Assembly: GCF_001854225.1 (NCBI RefSeq)
Contig: NZ_CP015208.1
Coordinates: 558,001 to 622,000, forward strand
Reading direction: 5' to 3'
DNA: 64,000 nucleotides
DNA from: Candidatus Rhodoluna planktonica
GTDB lineage: Bacteria > Actinomycetota > Actinomycetes > Actinomycetales > Microbacteriaceae
Numbering within the stretch: position 1 is the first letter of the stretch; each line of letters begins with the position of its first letter. Shown piece by piece: positions 53,886-62,127 of this stretch. Under the pieces are notes generated by a model that saw only the letters and a program-made list of their open reading frames with translations, had not been told where the DNA came from and did not search any database. The translations under genes and the position numbers were made by a program.

Positions 53886-53952
53886 CTCAGCCGGTTAGAG
53901 CAGCGGACTCATAATCCGTCGGTCACGGGTTCAAGTCCCGTACTCCCTACCA
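53876..53952 (+). tRNA. tRNA with anticodon CAT (elongator Met or Ile2)
   Basis: The acceptor GGGGAGT pairs with ACTCCCT (G-T at the first pair), anticodon stem GCGGA/TCCGT holds loop CTCATAA with anticodon CAT, T-stem ACGGG/CCCGT, discriminator A, and CCA is encoded. The loop sequence occurs in both elongator Met and lysidine-modified Ile2 tRNAs and I cannot separate them by eye. The initiator type is excluded because the acceptor pairs. The first 10 nt overlap the upstream coding sequence; its TAG stop falls at tRNA positions 8-10. Confidence 0.93.
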
Positions 53953-53981
53953 ATATCCTTTTTTCAACTATCTAAAGAGTT

Positions 53982-54224
53982 ATGCAACATGTGTTGCATA
54001 CCGGAGCAGAAGTTTATGCAGCCGAAGTTAGCCCACAGGCCCAGCAGTTGACAATCGCCGGCTCAAAGTCAGTTACCAAAGAAGACCTTGCTGGTATCTA
54101 CGAGCTAATGCGCAGCGGAAAACTAGACCATCCTGCCAACATCATCTCGTTTGACGAAATCCCAGGTGGGGTTGACAAACTTCACACAGGAGGAGTGGTT
54201 GGTCGATTCATCGCCAAGTTCTAA
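53982..54224 (+). CDS. Short ORF resembling the C-terminus of a zinc-type alcohol dehydrogenase, probable remnant
   Basis: An 80-aa ORF. Its second half (LTIAGSKSVTKEDLAGIYEL, then FDEIPGGVDKLHTGGVVGRF) follows the pattern of the last 60 residues of medium-chain alcohol dehydrogenases, but no catalytic or Rossmann part precedes it. The preceding 29 nt join it to the CAT tRNA. It has an AAAGAG ribosome-binding site and a downstream terminator, so it may still be expressed. A remnant left by deletion next to a tRNA gene is the simplest reading; a functional small protein is possible. Confidence 0.55.
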   Translation: MQHVLHTGAEVYAAEVSPQAQQLTIAGSKSVTKEDLAGIYELMRSGKLDHPANIISFDEIPGGVDKLHTGGVVGRFIAKF

Positions 54225-54238
54225 AGGTAACAAATGGA

Positions 54239-54264
54239 GTGGTCCGTCTTGGACCACCCCTTTT
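54239..54264 (+). terminator. Rho-independent terminator after the short ORF
   Basis: GTGGTCC (54239-54245) pairs with GGACCAC (54251-54257) around a five-base loop, followed by CCC and TTTT. It closes the tRNA/short-ORF transcript before the ABC transporter operon. Confidence 0.88.
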
Positions 54265-54350
54265 ACTTTTCCCGAATTCGTCTAAACCCCAGAATCTTTT
54301 TGGCTATAGTTGCGTAAAGAGACAAGCACTTGCGAAAAGAAGGCCCCTGA

Positions 54351-55241
54351 ATGGCTACACAAAATTACCAGGATGTGGTGGTGCCGCTTCGCCATCCTTG
54401 GCGTTGGGTATCAGCCTCAATAATTCTGGCCTTGCTCGGGTTATTCATCTACTCGTTAGTTAGCTCGCCAAACATCAACCATGAGATTGTGGCCAAGTAT
54501 CTCTTCAACGAGAAAGTTATCGGAGCCGCGTGGCTAACCGTAATTTTGACCGTTGTTTCAATGATCATTGGCACAATTTTGGCGATTATCCTTGCGGTTA
54601 TGCGGCTTTCCAGTAATCCGCTTTTGCGCCTTGTTTCAACTGGTTATGTTGGATTCTTTCGTGGAACCCCATTGCTGCTTCAGATTGTGTTTTGGGGTTA
54701 TCTCGGAATCATTTACCCAACAATCGACATCGGAATTCCATTCACTGACATTGTTTGGTTCTCAGAAAAAACCTCGTTGGTTTTCACTTCTTTAGTCGCT
54801 GGCATAATCGCACTTTCGCTCAACGAGGCTGCGTACGCGGCTGAAATTGTCCGTGCTGGCATACTTTCGGTGGACGGAGGGCAGACCGAGGCTGCCAAAT
54901 CTTTGGGCATGAGTCAGGGGTATACGCTTCGCCGAATCGTTCTTCCTCAGGCCATGCGCGTCATAATTCCGCCGATGGGCAATGAATTCATCAGCATGTT
55001 AAAAAACACCTCGTTGCTTCAGGTTGTGGCCGTTATGGAGCTATACGCCAGAACCTCGCAAATTTCTTCGCAAAACCTTGCTCAAGTTGAGCTGCTGGTG
55101 GTGGCTGGCTTCTGGTACCTAGTTATGACCACGGTTCTTTCGGTGCCGCAAAATTATCTTGAGCGACGCTATGGGCGTGGCTTCTATGCGACTACCCAGC
55201 AGCGACGTTGGCTGAATTTCGCAGCGAAGGCAAATGCATGA
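54351..55241 (+). CDS. Polar amino acid ABC transporter permease
   Basis: A 296-aa permease with an N-terminal hydrophobic segment and the HEAVY amino-acid permease layout: [40 protein letters not shown], the EAA loop [23 protein letters not shown], and [19 protein letters not shown] 54351 has AAGG about 10 nt upstream. It is coupled to the ATPase gene by ATGA. With the binding protein this makes a complete importer with one permease, probably a homodimer. Confidence 0.94.
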   Translation: MATQNYQDVVVPLRHPWRWVSASIILALLGLFIYSLVSSPNINHEIVAKYLFNEKVIGAAWLTVILTVVSMIIGTILAIILAVMRLSSNPLLRLVSTGYVGFFRGTPLLLQIVFWGYLGIIYPTIDIGIPFTDIVWFSEKTSLVFTSLVAGIIALSLNEAAYAAEIVRAGILSVDGGQTEAAKSLGMSQGYTLRRIVLPQAMRVIIPPMGNEFISMLKNTSLLQVVAVMELYARTSQISSQNLAQVELLVVAGFWYLVMTTVLSVPQNYLERRYGRGFYATTQQRRWLNFAAKANA

Positions 55242-56005
55242 GTCAAGATCTAATGATTGAAGCAATCGGCGTAAAAAAGAACTATGGCTCAAACCAGGTA
55301 CTTCGCGGCGTCGATCTAAACGTGCACAACGGCGAGGTGCTCTGCCTGTTGGGCCCTTCCGGTTCCGGTAAGTCAACTTTCCTGCGCTGCATTAATCACC
55401 TCGAAGTTATCAACGGCGGCCGCCTATATGTTGACGGGCAACTAATGGGCTTCCAAGAGCGAGATGGCAAACTTCACGAGATGAAGCCGGCGGCCATCGC
55501 AAAACAACGCAGCTCTATCGGCATGGTGTTCCAGCGTTTCAATCTATTTCCACATCTAACCGCGCTAGAGAACGTAATCGAAGCTCCGGTTGGCGTTCAA
55601 AAGCTTCCCAAAGCAAAAGCTACCGAGCAGGCTCTCGAGTTATTGGCCAAAGTTGGGCTTTCTGATAAGGCCAATCACTACCCAGCTCAGCTCTCCGGTG
55701 GTCAGCAACAGCGTGTAGCAATTGCTCGAGCATTGGCCATGCAGCCAAAACTTATGCTTTTCGATGAGCCAACCTCGGCTCTTGATCCTGAGTTGGTGGG
55801 TGACGTTTTAGACGTGATGCGTGACCTAGCTAAGTCAGGAATGACAATGATTGTGGTCACCCACGAAATCGGTTTTGCGCGTGAAGTTGCTGATCGAGTT
55901 GTTTTCATGGACTCAGGCTTGGTGGTTGAGTCTGGAACCCCAGCGCAGGTTATCGATAATCCGCAAAATGAGCGCACCCAGGCGTTCATCAACAGTGTTC
56001 TCTAA
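55238..56005 (+). CDS. Polar amino acid ABC transporter ATPase
   Basis: A 255-aa ATPase of the GlnQ/HisP class: Walker [13 protein letters not shown]-loop [17 protein letters not shown], signature LSGGQQQR, Walker [15 protein letters not shown] and the H-loop VTHE. I use ATG 55238, overlapping the permease stop; an in-frame ATG at 55208 would overlap by 34 nt. Confidence 0.96.
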   Translation: MSQDLMIEAIGVKKNYGSNQVLRGVDLNVHNGEVLCLLGPSGSGKSTFLRCINHLEVINGGRLYVDGQLMGFQERDGKLHEMKPAAIAKQRSSIGMVFQRFNLFPHLTALENVIEAPVGVQKLPKAKATEQALELLAKVGLSDKANHYPAQLSGGQQQRVAIARALAMQPKLMLFDEPTSALDPELVGDVLDVMRDLAKSGMTMIVVTHEIGFAREVADRVVFMDSGLVVESGTPAQVIDNPQNERTQAFINSVL

Positions 56006-56085
56006 TTGAGATAATTCGCAACAGTATCTAACTGAATGATTTTCTAGTATCGGCTAGGCTCTAAGGGTAAATCCAAGGAGTAAAA

Positions 56086-56979
56086 ATGAAACGTAAAATG
56101 ACCGCGCTTGCCGCAGCAGTTGCAGCAGGCATCATCCTTCTTAGCGGTTGCGCTGCAGCTGAACCAGCTGCCGAAGAGACCACCGCAACCACTTCTGCCA
56201 TTGACGAAGCTGCAGCAGCATTGCTGCCTGAAGAATACAAAGATGGCGTCAGTGTCGCATCAGACATTCCTTACGCTCCAATGGAGTTGTTCGACGAGAA
56301 CGACAACCCGACCGGTTTTGACTATGACCTATCGCAGGCAATTGCTGCCAAGCTGGGCGTGACTTTCACTTTCAACGACCAAGACTGGGATGGAATCATC
56401 CCTTCGCTTCAGTCGGGTACCCACGACATCATCATGTCGGGAATGAACGACACCATTGAGCGTCAGCAGGTTCTTGACTTCGTCGACTACTTCAACGCCG
56501 GATTCGCTATTTTGGTAGCTAAGGGCAACCCAGAAGGTATTACCGCGCTGGCAGACCTCTGTGGCAAGACAGTGGCTATTCAGACTGCTACCGCTCAGAT
56601 CGACTTGATCAACGCCGTGAACCCAAGCTGTGACAGCAAGATCGAGGTTCTTGAATTCCCAACCGATGGTGACGCTCAAAACGCAATTCGTGCCGGCAAG
56701 GCAGTTGCCGGTGTTAACGACGGCCAGGTTGCTGCGTACACCGCACAGACCGCTGGCGATGGCGCCTACTTCGAAATCGTCAATCCTGCAGACTCACCTG
56801 AGGGCTACACTTCGGTGCTAACCGGTGTTGGTGTTCTAAAAGAGAACCGTGGTTTGACCGAGGCTATTCAGGCAGCAATCCAGTCTTTGATTGACGACGG
56901 AACCTACGCCGAGCTTTTGGCAAAGTGGAACCTGAGCGCCTTCGCAGTTAGCGAAGCAACAATCAACGGCACTAAGTAA
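56086..56979 (+). CDS. Amino acid ABC transporter substrate-binding lipoprotein
   Basis: A 297-aa SBP_bac_3 protein. The signal peptide (basic MKRKM, hydrophobic stretch) ends in the lipobox LSGC (Cys22 region), so it is a lipoprotein on the outer face. A Thr/Glu/Ala linker follows, then the periplasmic-binding fold with DIPYAPMELFDENDNPTGFD, LGVTFTFNDQDWDGIIPSLQ, and CGKTVAIQTATAQ. AAGGAG lies 6 nt before ATG 56086, and a TAGGCT hexamer about 26 nt upstream. The substrate is likely a polar amino acid; specificity is unknown. Confidence 0.95.
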   Translation: MKRKMTALAAAVAAGIILLSGCAAAEPAAEETTATTSAIDEAAAALLPEEYKDGVSVASDIPYAPMELFDENDNPTGFDYDLSQAIAAKLGVTFTFNDQDWDGIIPSLQSGTHDIIMSGMNDTIERQQVLDFVDYFNAGFAILVAKGNPEGITALADLCGKTVAIQTATAQIDLINAVNPSCDSKIEVLEFPTDGDAQNAIRAGKAVAGVNDGQVAAYTAQTAGDGAYFEIVNPADSPEGYTSVLTGVGVLKENRGLTEAIQAAIQSLIDDGTYAELLAKWNLSAFAVSEATINGTK

Positions 56980-56993
56980 CAAATCTAAAACTG

Positions 56994-57024
56994 GTGGGGG
57001 TGCATTTGCGCCCCCACTTTTTTT
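56994..57024 (+). terminator. Rho-independent terminator between binding protein and GNAT gene
   Basis: GTGGGGG-TGC-ATTT-GCG-CCCCCAC makes a 10-bp stem (one T-G pair) with a four-base loop, followed by seven Ts. The ribosome-binding site GGGAGG of the next gene begins immediately after the Ts. It probably lowers rather than blocks expression of the downstream GNAT and racemase genes. Confidence 0.92.
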
Positions 57025-57038
57025 GGGAGGATTAATCC

Positions 57039-57794
57039 GTGAGTGACCAAGCCGACATCCAAATGGTGCAATCCGCGCAGCAGGCGACGCAGCTGGCAGC
57101 GTACTTCAGAGATGTCTGGGGTGGCCAGGATGACGTTGTGCCACCAGATATGCAGTTGGCCCTGCTTCACGTTGGTGCCTATGCTGCCCTGGCCAAAATT
57201 AATGGTGAAGTTGTCGGTGGTTCATTTGGCGTCAGGGGAGTAGCCGACGATAAAGACATTCTGCACTCACACGTAACCGCCGCATCCATCCGCGGTGTGG
57301 GTTGGCAGCTAAAGATGCATCAGGCATCCTGGGTTAGAGAACTAGGTTTAGACGGCATAACTTGGACTTTCGACCCACTAGTTAGGCGCAACTGCGTTTT
57401 CAACTTTGAAAAGTTGGGGGCAACTGCAAAAGAGTATCTTCCCAACTTTTACGGCACCATGACCGATGACATAAATCGCGGAGATGAATCGGATCGGCTG
57501 TTTGTTTTTTGGGACATGCAATCTGAACCAGAAAATTCTCCTGAGGAAAGCGGATTGACAACCAACATTGCCGTTCAAAATCATGGGGGATTACCCCAGT
57601 TGCAGAGCTTTGATTCGACACGACAATTTTTGGTTGAGTTACCAGAGGACATTGAAGCTTTGCGTCGAGACAATTTGGAAGCAGCACTGCGTTGGCGTAA
57701 ATCAGTTCGCGAAGTGCTCCAGCCGGCGTTTGTCGCCGGGGCCCGAATTTCCAACATGACTGCAGACCGCAGCGCCATCGTGATTGATTTTTAG
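57039..57794 (+). CDS. GNAT-type acyltransferase (COG3375-like)
   Basis: A 251-aa protein with a GNAT-like fold of the COG3375 type: YAALAKINGEVVGGSFGVRG, HSHVTAASIRGVGWQLKMHQ, LGLDGITWTFDPLVRRNCVFNFEKLGA and TDDINRGDESDRLFVFWDM. These proteins are found beside N-acylamino-acid racemases and are thought to acylate amino acids. GTG 57039 has GGGAGG 8-9 nt upstream, right after a terminator. The racemase gene starts 13 nt later. A D-amino-acid or N-acyl-amino-acid route is inferred; the substrate is unknown. Confidence 0.82.
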   Translation: MSDQADIQMVQSAQQATQLAAYFRDVWGGQDDVVPPDMQLALLHVGAYAALAKINGEVVGGSFGVRGVADDKDILHSHVTAASIRGVGWQLKMHQASWVRELGLDGITWTFDPLVRRNCVFNFEKLGATAKEYLPNFYGTMTDDINRGDESDRLFVFWDMQSEPENSPEESGLTTNIAVQNHGGLPQLQSFDSTRQFLVELPEDIEALRRDNLEAALRWRKSVREVLQPAFVAGARISNMTADRSAIVIDF

Positions 57795-57807
57795 AAAAGG
57801 AAATCCA

Positions 57808-58917
57808 TTGAAATTAGAAGCAGTCGAGTTAATTCGTCTAAATGTGCCGTTGAAATCAGCCTTCCGAACCTCGTTTAGTTCGGTCAACCTGCATCAGGTT
57901 GTTTGGGCACACGTCATCACCGATCAGGGTGAGGGTTGGGCAGAATGCGGCGCGAACGAGCGACCAGACTACTCCAGCGAGTACCACACCGGTGCGATGG
58001 ATGTTTTGAAGCAGTTCATCCTGCCAGACCTGTTTGCTCTGGGCGACGAATTAACCGCCGAAAAGGTTGCGCCTACCCTCGAATGGCTGAAACAGCACCG
58101 GATGGCCAAGGCCGTAATAGAGACCGCGCTGCTAGATGCCCAGCTACGCGCCGAAAACATCTCTTTCGCGAAGTATCTCGGCTCCGATAAAACCAAGGTT
58201 CCGGCCGGTGTATCGGTAGGCATCATGGACTCGCTACCTGAACTGATGAATTTTGTTGAGGGCTATCTAAACGAGGGCTATGTACGCATTAAGTTGAAGA
58301 TTGAGCCTGGTTGGGATTACGAACCGGTCAAGTTGGTGCGCGAAACTTTCGGCCCCGATCTGCTGCTGCAGGTTGACGCCAACACCGCCTATACCCGAAA
58401 TGATTTTGATCTTTTGAAGCGACTTGATGAATTCAACCTGCTTCTAATCGAGCAGCCAATCAATGAAGAAGACATGCTCGGTCACGCCAAGCTGGCTCAG
58501 TACATCGAAACTCCGGTTTGTCTCGATGAGAGCATCATCTCAGCCGATATTGCACGTGACGCTATCGAGTTGGGTGCCGCAGAGATTATCAACATCAAAC
58601 CTTCGCGCGTTGGCGGCTACATCGAATCGAAGAAAATTCACGATGTTTCGGTTGCCAACAACATCCCGGTTTGGTGTGGTGGAATGCTCGAAACCGGAAT
58701 CGGTCGCGCTGCGAACCTCGCCCTAGCGGCGATGCCTGGGTTCACCCTGCCAGGAGATACATCAGCGTCATCTCGCTATTTTGAGACGGATTTGACCGAA
58801 CCTTTTGTCCTGAAGGATGGGCACATTGATGTCCCTACCGGTCCCGGCATCGGTGTCGACCCAATTCCAGAGATCATTGAGCGTTTCGCTGTCTCGCGAG
58901 AGTGGATTAGGGCTTAG
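57808..58917 (+). CDS. o-Succinylbenzoate synthase / N-acylamino acid racemase (enolase superfamily)
   Basis: A 369-aa enolase-superfamily enzyme. Catalytic features are the Lys pair in VRIKLKIEPGWD, the metal-ligand Asp in LLQVDANTAY, Glu in LLLIEQPINEEDM and Asp in CLDESIISADIARDAIELGAAEIINIKPSRVGG, and GMLETGIGRAANLAL. This is the MenC/NSAR subgroup. The GNAT partner and the amino-acid importer upstream favour racemisation of N-acyl amino acids over a menaquinone-pathway role, although both activities can coexist. TTG 57808 has AAAGGA 7 nt upstream and follows the GNAT stop by 13 nt. Confidence 0.9.
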   Translation: MKLEAVELIRLNVPLKSAFRTSFSSVNLHQVVWAHVITDQGEGWAECGANERPDYSSEYHTGAMDVLKQFILPDLFALGDELTAEKVAPTLEWLKQHRMAKAVIETALLDAQLRAENISFAKYLGSDKTKVPAGVSVGIMDSLPELMNFVEGYLNEGYVRIKLKIEPGWDYEPVKLVRETFGPDLLLQVDANTAYTRNDFDLLKRLDEFNLLLIEQPINEEDMLGHAKLAQYIETPVCLDESIISADIARDAIELGAAEIINIKPSRVGGYIESKKIHDVSVANNIPVWCGGMLETGIGRAANLALAAMPGFTLPGDTSASSRYFETDLTEPFVLKDGHIDVPTGPGIGVDPIPEIIERFAVSREWIRA

Positions 58918-59508
58918 CTACTTTTTACCGAGTTCAGCGAAGTAGCAGCTGGGGCAGAGCGACTCGTAGGTGACTTTGTCACCGTCAATGGCAACCTGAT
59001 CGCCGGCAAAGGTAAATTTGCCGTTTTTCAGGCGGGCATTGAAGAGAGCCTTTTTGCCACAGCGACAAATAGTCTTTAGCTCTTCCAAACTGTGTGAGAT
59101 TTCCAGTAATCGGATGCTGCCCGGGAAACCTTTGGTTTGGAAATCGGTGCGAATTCCGTAGGCCAAAACTGGGATATTGTCGAGAACGGCAATTTCTAGC
59201 GCTTGGTCTACCTGCTCGGCAGTCATGAACTGAGCTTCATCGATAAGTAAACAAGCGATTTCTGAGCTGGCATCGGCGCCGGCGCGTTTGCTGACCTCGT
59301 CACGCAAATTCATTGTCGGTAACAGCAGAAAGTCGACTTCTCGAACCACGCCCAAACGGCTGACAACCTTGTTGTCACCTTTGGTATCAATCGCAGGTTT
59401 AATCAGCAACACCCGCTGATTTCGTTCTTCGTAGTTATGCGCAACCTGTAACAGTGCGGTGCTTTTACCGCTGTTCATCGCGCCGTGTCTAAAGTAGAGC
59501 TTGCTCAC
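58918..59508 (-). CDS. tdk: Thymidine kinase
   Basis: A 196-aa type II thymidine kinase for nucleoside salvage. It has the P-loop RHGAMNSGKSTALLQVAH, LLIDEAQFM (Walker B with DEAQ), YGIRTDFQTKGFPGS, and a zinc-binding CRCGKKALFNARL...CPSC. GTG 59508 has no ribosome-binding site, and TAGCCT lies exactly 6 nt upstream on the minus strand. Its stop codon directly abuts the racemase stop. Confidence 0.96.
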   Translation of the reverse strand: MSKLYFRHGAMNSGKSTALLQVAHNYEERNQRVLLIKPAIDTKGDNKVVSRLGVVREVDFLLLPTMNLRDEVSKRAGADASSEIACLLIDEAQFMTAEQVDQALEIAVLDNIPVLAYGIRTDFQTKGFPGSIRLLEISHSLEELKTICRCGKKALFNARLKNGKFTFAGDQVAIDGDKVTYESLCPSCYFAELGKK

Positions 59509-59514
59509 GTGGTT

Positions 59515-59520
59515 AGGCTA
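59515..59520 (-). promoter_or_regulatory. Candidate -10 element (TAGCCT) for leaderless tdk
   Basis: On the minus strand TAGCCT ends 6 nt before GTG 59508 with no Shine-Dalgarno sequence. It sits in the 24-bp gap behind fabF. Function is inferred from the repeated geometry. Confidence 0.45.
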
Positions 59521-59532
59521 ACAAACAATCAG

Positions 59533-60771
59533 CTAGTTGAAACTTTTGAAGGCGACAACGGCGTTGTGGCCGCCAAAACCAAACGAGTTGCTAATGGCGT
59601 AGAGGTCATTGCCCTCGAGTTTTCTCGGTTCGGTCACTACATCGAGAGGAATCTCAGGGTCTTGATTGTCTAGGTTGATGGTCGGTGGGAGCACTCTGTG
59701 GTGCAGAGCTAGCACTGTGAAGATTGCTTCAATTGCGCCTGCGCCACCAAGTAGGTGACCGGTTGAGGCTTTGGTTGCAGAAACCGGAATCTTTTCTAGG
59801 TGGTCACCAAAAACCCGCTTGAGAGCGGTGTACTCCGCGATGTCTCCTACCGGGGTGCTGGTGGCGTGTGCGTTGATGTGCGAAACCTGATTGGGTTCGA
59901 TTCCGGCTTGTTTTAGCGCTGCAATAACTGCACGGGCAGCTCCGGTGCCTTCAGGATCTGGTGCGGTGATGTGGTACGCGTCTGAAGTTACTGCACCACC
60001 GACCAATTCGGCATAAATCTTGGCGCCACGAGCCTGGGCGTGCTCGAGGGTTTCTAAAACTAGTGCTGCGCCACCTTCACCCATCACAAACCCGTCGCGA
60101 TTCACGTCGTATGGTCGTGAGGCTTTGGCAGGTTCATCATTTCTACGTGACACGGCATGCATTGAAGCAAATGCCGCAATTGGCAAAGGATGAATGGCCG
60201 CCTCGCAGCCGCCGGCTACAACTATGTCGATTTCTCCGCTGCGCAGTCGTGCGATTGCGTTGGCAATCGATTCGGTGCTTGAAGCACAGGCTGAAACGGC
60301 AGTGCGCACACCACCGCGGGCTGCTATGTCCATACCGATCGCCGCGGCCGGCCCGTTTGGCATAAGCATTGGAACCGTCATTGGCAAGACGCGGCGAGGA
60401 CCTTTTTCTTTGAGGGTGTCGAAGGCGTCAAGCAGAGTCCAAACTCCACCAATTCCGGTGGCGAACTCAACTGCTAGACGTTCAGGCTCGACCTCGGGTG
60501 AGCCTGCATCCGCCCAAGCTTCACGTCCTGCGATTAGGGCGAATTGGCTTGACGGATCAAGTCGTTTTACCTCTTGCGGAGTCAATACCTCGCCGGCGGC
60601 AACCTTGGCTTGACCCGCAATTGTTACGGGAATCTCGTACTGCGCAATCCAATCCTGTTCTAGAGCTGAAATGCCAGATTCTTTAGCCAGCAATGCTGAC
60701 CAAGTATCTGCAACGTTTCGGCCTAGTGGGGTGGTTGCGCCGAGTCCGGTGACAACAATTCGGGTAGCCAA
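59533..60771 (-). CDS. fabF: 3-oxoacyl-[acyl carrier protein] synthase II
   Basis: A 412-aa condensing enzyme. The Cys-His-His triad is visible in VSACASSTESI, INAHATSTPVGD and ATKASTGHLLGGAGA, with the C-terminal NSFGFGGHNAVVAF. It elongates acyl-ACP with malonyl-ACP in fatty-acid synthesis. It is the last gene of the fabD-fabH-acpP-fabF cluster, 21 nt after acpP. Confidence 0.97.
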   Translation of the reverse strand: MATRIVVTGLGATTPLGRNVADTWSALLAKESGISALEQDWIAQYEIPVTIAGQAKVAAGEVLTPQEVKRLDPSSQFALIAGREAWADAGSPEVEPERLAVEFATGIGGVWTLLDAFDTLKEKGPRRVLPMTVPMLMPNGPAAAIGMDIAARGGVRTAVSACASSTESIANAIARLRSGEIDIVVAGGCEAAIHPLPIAAFASMHAVSRRNDEPAKASRPYDVNRDGFVMGEGGAALVLETLEHAQARGAKIYAELVGGAVTSDAYHITAPDPEGTGAARAVIAALKQAGIEPNQVSHINAHATSTPVGDIAEYTALKRVFGDHLEKIPVSATKASTGHLLGGAGAIEAIFTVLALHHRVLPPTINLDNQDPEIPLDVVTEPRKLEGNDLYAISNSFGFGGHNAVVAFKSFN

Positions 60772-60792
60772 GGTTGTGCCTTCTAAGCCTGA

Positions 60793-61035
60793 TTAGGCGT
60801 TAACGATGAAGTTAACTGCGTCGCCGACGGTGATGAGGTTCTTTACTTCCTCATCTGGGATCTTTACGCCGAATTTGTCTTCTGCGTTGACAACGATGGT
60901 CATCATTGAGATGGAGTCGATGTCTAGGTCGTCAGTAAATGACTTGTCTAGCTGAACTGCATCAGCTGAAATGCCGGTCTCTTCATTTACGATCTCGGCT
61001 AGACCGGTTAGAACTTCGCTCTGTGATAGTGCCAT
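60793..61035 (-). CDS. acpP: Acyl carrier protein
   Basis: An 80-aa acidic ACP. The phosphopantetheine Ser lies in LDIDSISMMTIV, where the usual DSL is DSI. Four helices and the KIPDEEVKNLITVGDAV segment are typical. AGGAGAAA lies 5 nt before the ATG. It carries acyl chains for the surrounding Fab enzymes. Confidence 0.97.
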   Translation of the reverse strand: MALSQSEVLTGLAEIVNEETGISADAVQLDKSFTDDLDIDSISMMTIVVNAEDKFGVKIPDEEVKNLITVGDAVNFIVNA

Positions 61036-61071
61036 TGTGTTTCTCCTTAGGGTTGGTGACCAGAATTTAGT

Positions 61072-62076
61072 TTAGGGGAGCACGACTACTTGAGCCCCGA
61101 AGGCCAAGCCTGCGCCAAAACCTATTTCGAGAGCCAGGCCGCCAGATTTGACCTCGCCTGATTCGAGTAGTGCGTGCATAGCAAGCGGGATACTTGCTGC
61201 TGAGGTGTTGCCGGTATAGACAATGTCTCTAGCGATAACAACTGACTCGGGCAACTTCAACTGCTTTGCCAACTCGTCAATAATTCGAATGTTTGCCTGG
61301 TGCGTGACCAAGGCGCTTAGATCTTCAGCTTGAATGCCGGCAACTTCGAGCGCTTGCTTGGCTACTTTAGCCATTTCCCAAACTGCCCAGCGGAACACAG
61401 TCTGTCCTTCTTGGCGAAGGGTTGGCCAGCTGGCGACACCGTCACGAAGTTCAAGCAAAGATGCGGTCATGCCGACGGCATCCCAGTGAGAGCCGTCTGA
61501 ACCCCAAACCGTAGGAGAGATTCCCGGGGTGTCCGATGGTCCAACGATTGCCGCCCCGGCTCCGTCGCCCAGCAAAAAGCTGATGGTGCGATCGGTTGGA
61601 TCGATAAAGTCGGACAGTTTTTCGCCTCCGACAACCAAGACATACTTGGCTACGCCAGAGCGCACCAGTGCATCTGCTTGCGCAATGCCATAGCAGTAGC
61701 CGGCACAGGCGGCAGAAATGTCGAAGGCTGGCGCCGGATTGGCTCCTATTTTGTCAGCTAAAAGGGCCGCGGCCGATGGAGTTTGGTGCGGGTGCGTAAT
61801 GGTCGAAAAAATAACGGCTTCAACCTCAGATGCTTCAATTCCAGCATTCTTGATTGCTTGCAACGAGGCATCGACCGCCATGTCTAAAAGACTTAGGTTT
61901 TCGCTGGCGCGGCGTCTGGTGATGATTCCGGTGCGCTGACGAATCCATTCGTCACTCGAATCGATTGGGCCAGCAATGTCGTCATTGGTTACTGTCAGGT
62001 CACCGCGGGCAGCGCCCAAAGAATAAATTTTTGAGTACTTAACCGGTTGATATTGATTCAACGTGGGCTGGGCCAT
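61072..62076 (-). CDS. fabH: 3-oxoacyl-[acyl carrier protein] synthase III
   Basis: A 334-aa initiating condensing enzyme. The catalytic Cys is in DISAACAGYCYG, His in LVTHQANIRIID and Asn in YTGNTSAASIPLA. DEWIRQRTGIITRR near the N-terminus is characteristic. It joins acyl-CoA primers with malonyl-ACP; in actinobacteria it often prefers branched primers, which cannot be judged here. It lies between fabD and acpP. Confidence 0.97.
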   Translation of the reverse strand: MAQPTLNQYQPVKYSKIYSLGAARGDLTVTNDDIAGPIDSSDEWIRQRTGIITRRRASENLSLLDMAVDASLQAIKNAGIEASEVEAVIFSTITHPHQTPSAAALLADKIGANPAPAFDISAACAGYCYGIAQADALVRSGVAKYVLVVGGEKLSDFIDPTDRTISFLLGDGAGAAIVGPSDTPGISPTVWGSDGSHWDAVGMTASLLELRDGVASWPTLRQEGQTVFRWAVWEMAKVAKQALEVAGIQAEDLSALVTHQANIRIIDELAKQLKLPESVVIARDIVYTGNTSAASIPLAMHALLESGEVKSGGLALEIGFGAGLAFGAQVVVLP

Positions 62077-62127
62077 CGGTTGGTGCCTTTCGAGTATTTC
62101 TATAATTTAGCGAATCTTTGAGCAGAT

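Noticed and set aside
53876-53952. Initiator tRNA-fMet
   Set aside because: Initiator tRNAs have an unpaired first acceptor position and three G-C pairs next to the anticodon loop; this one has a G-T first pair and GCGGA/TCCGT anticodon stem.
57808-58917. Firm assignment of the enolase-superfamily gene as menC
   Set aside because: No other menaquinone genes are nearby and the GNAT neighbour fits an N-acylamino-acid racemase at least as well, so no gene symbol was given.
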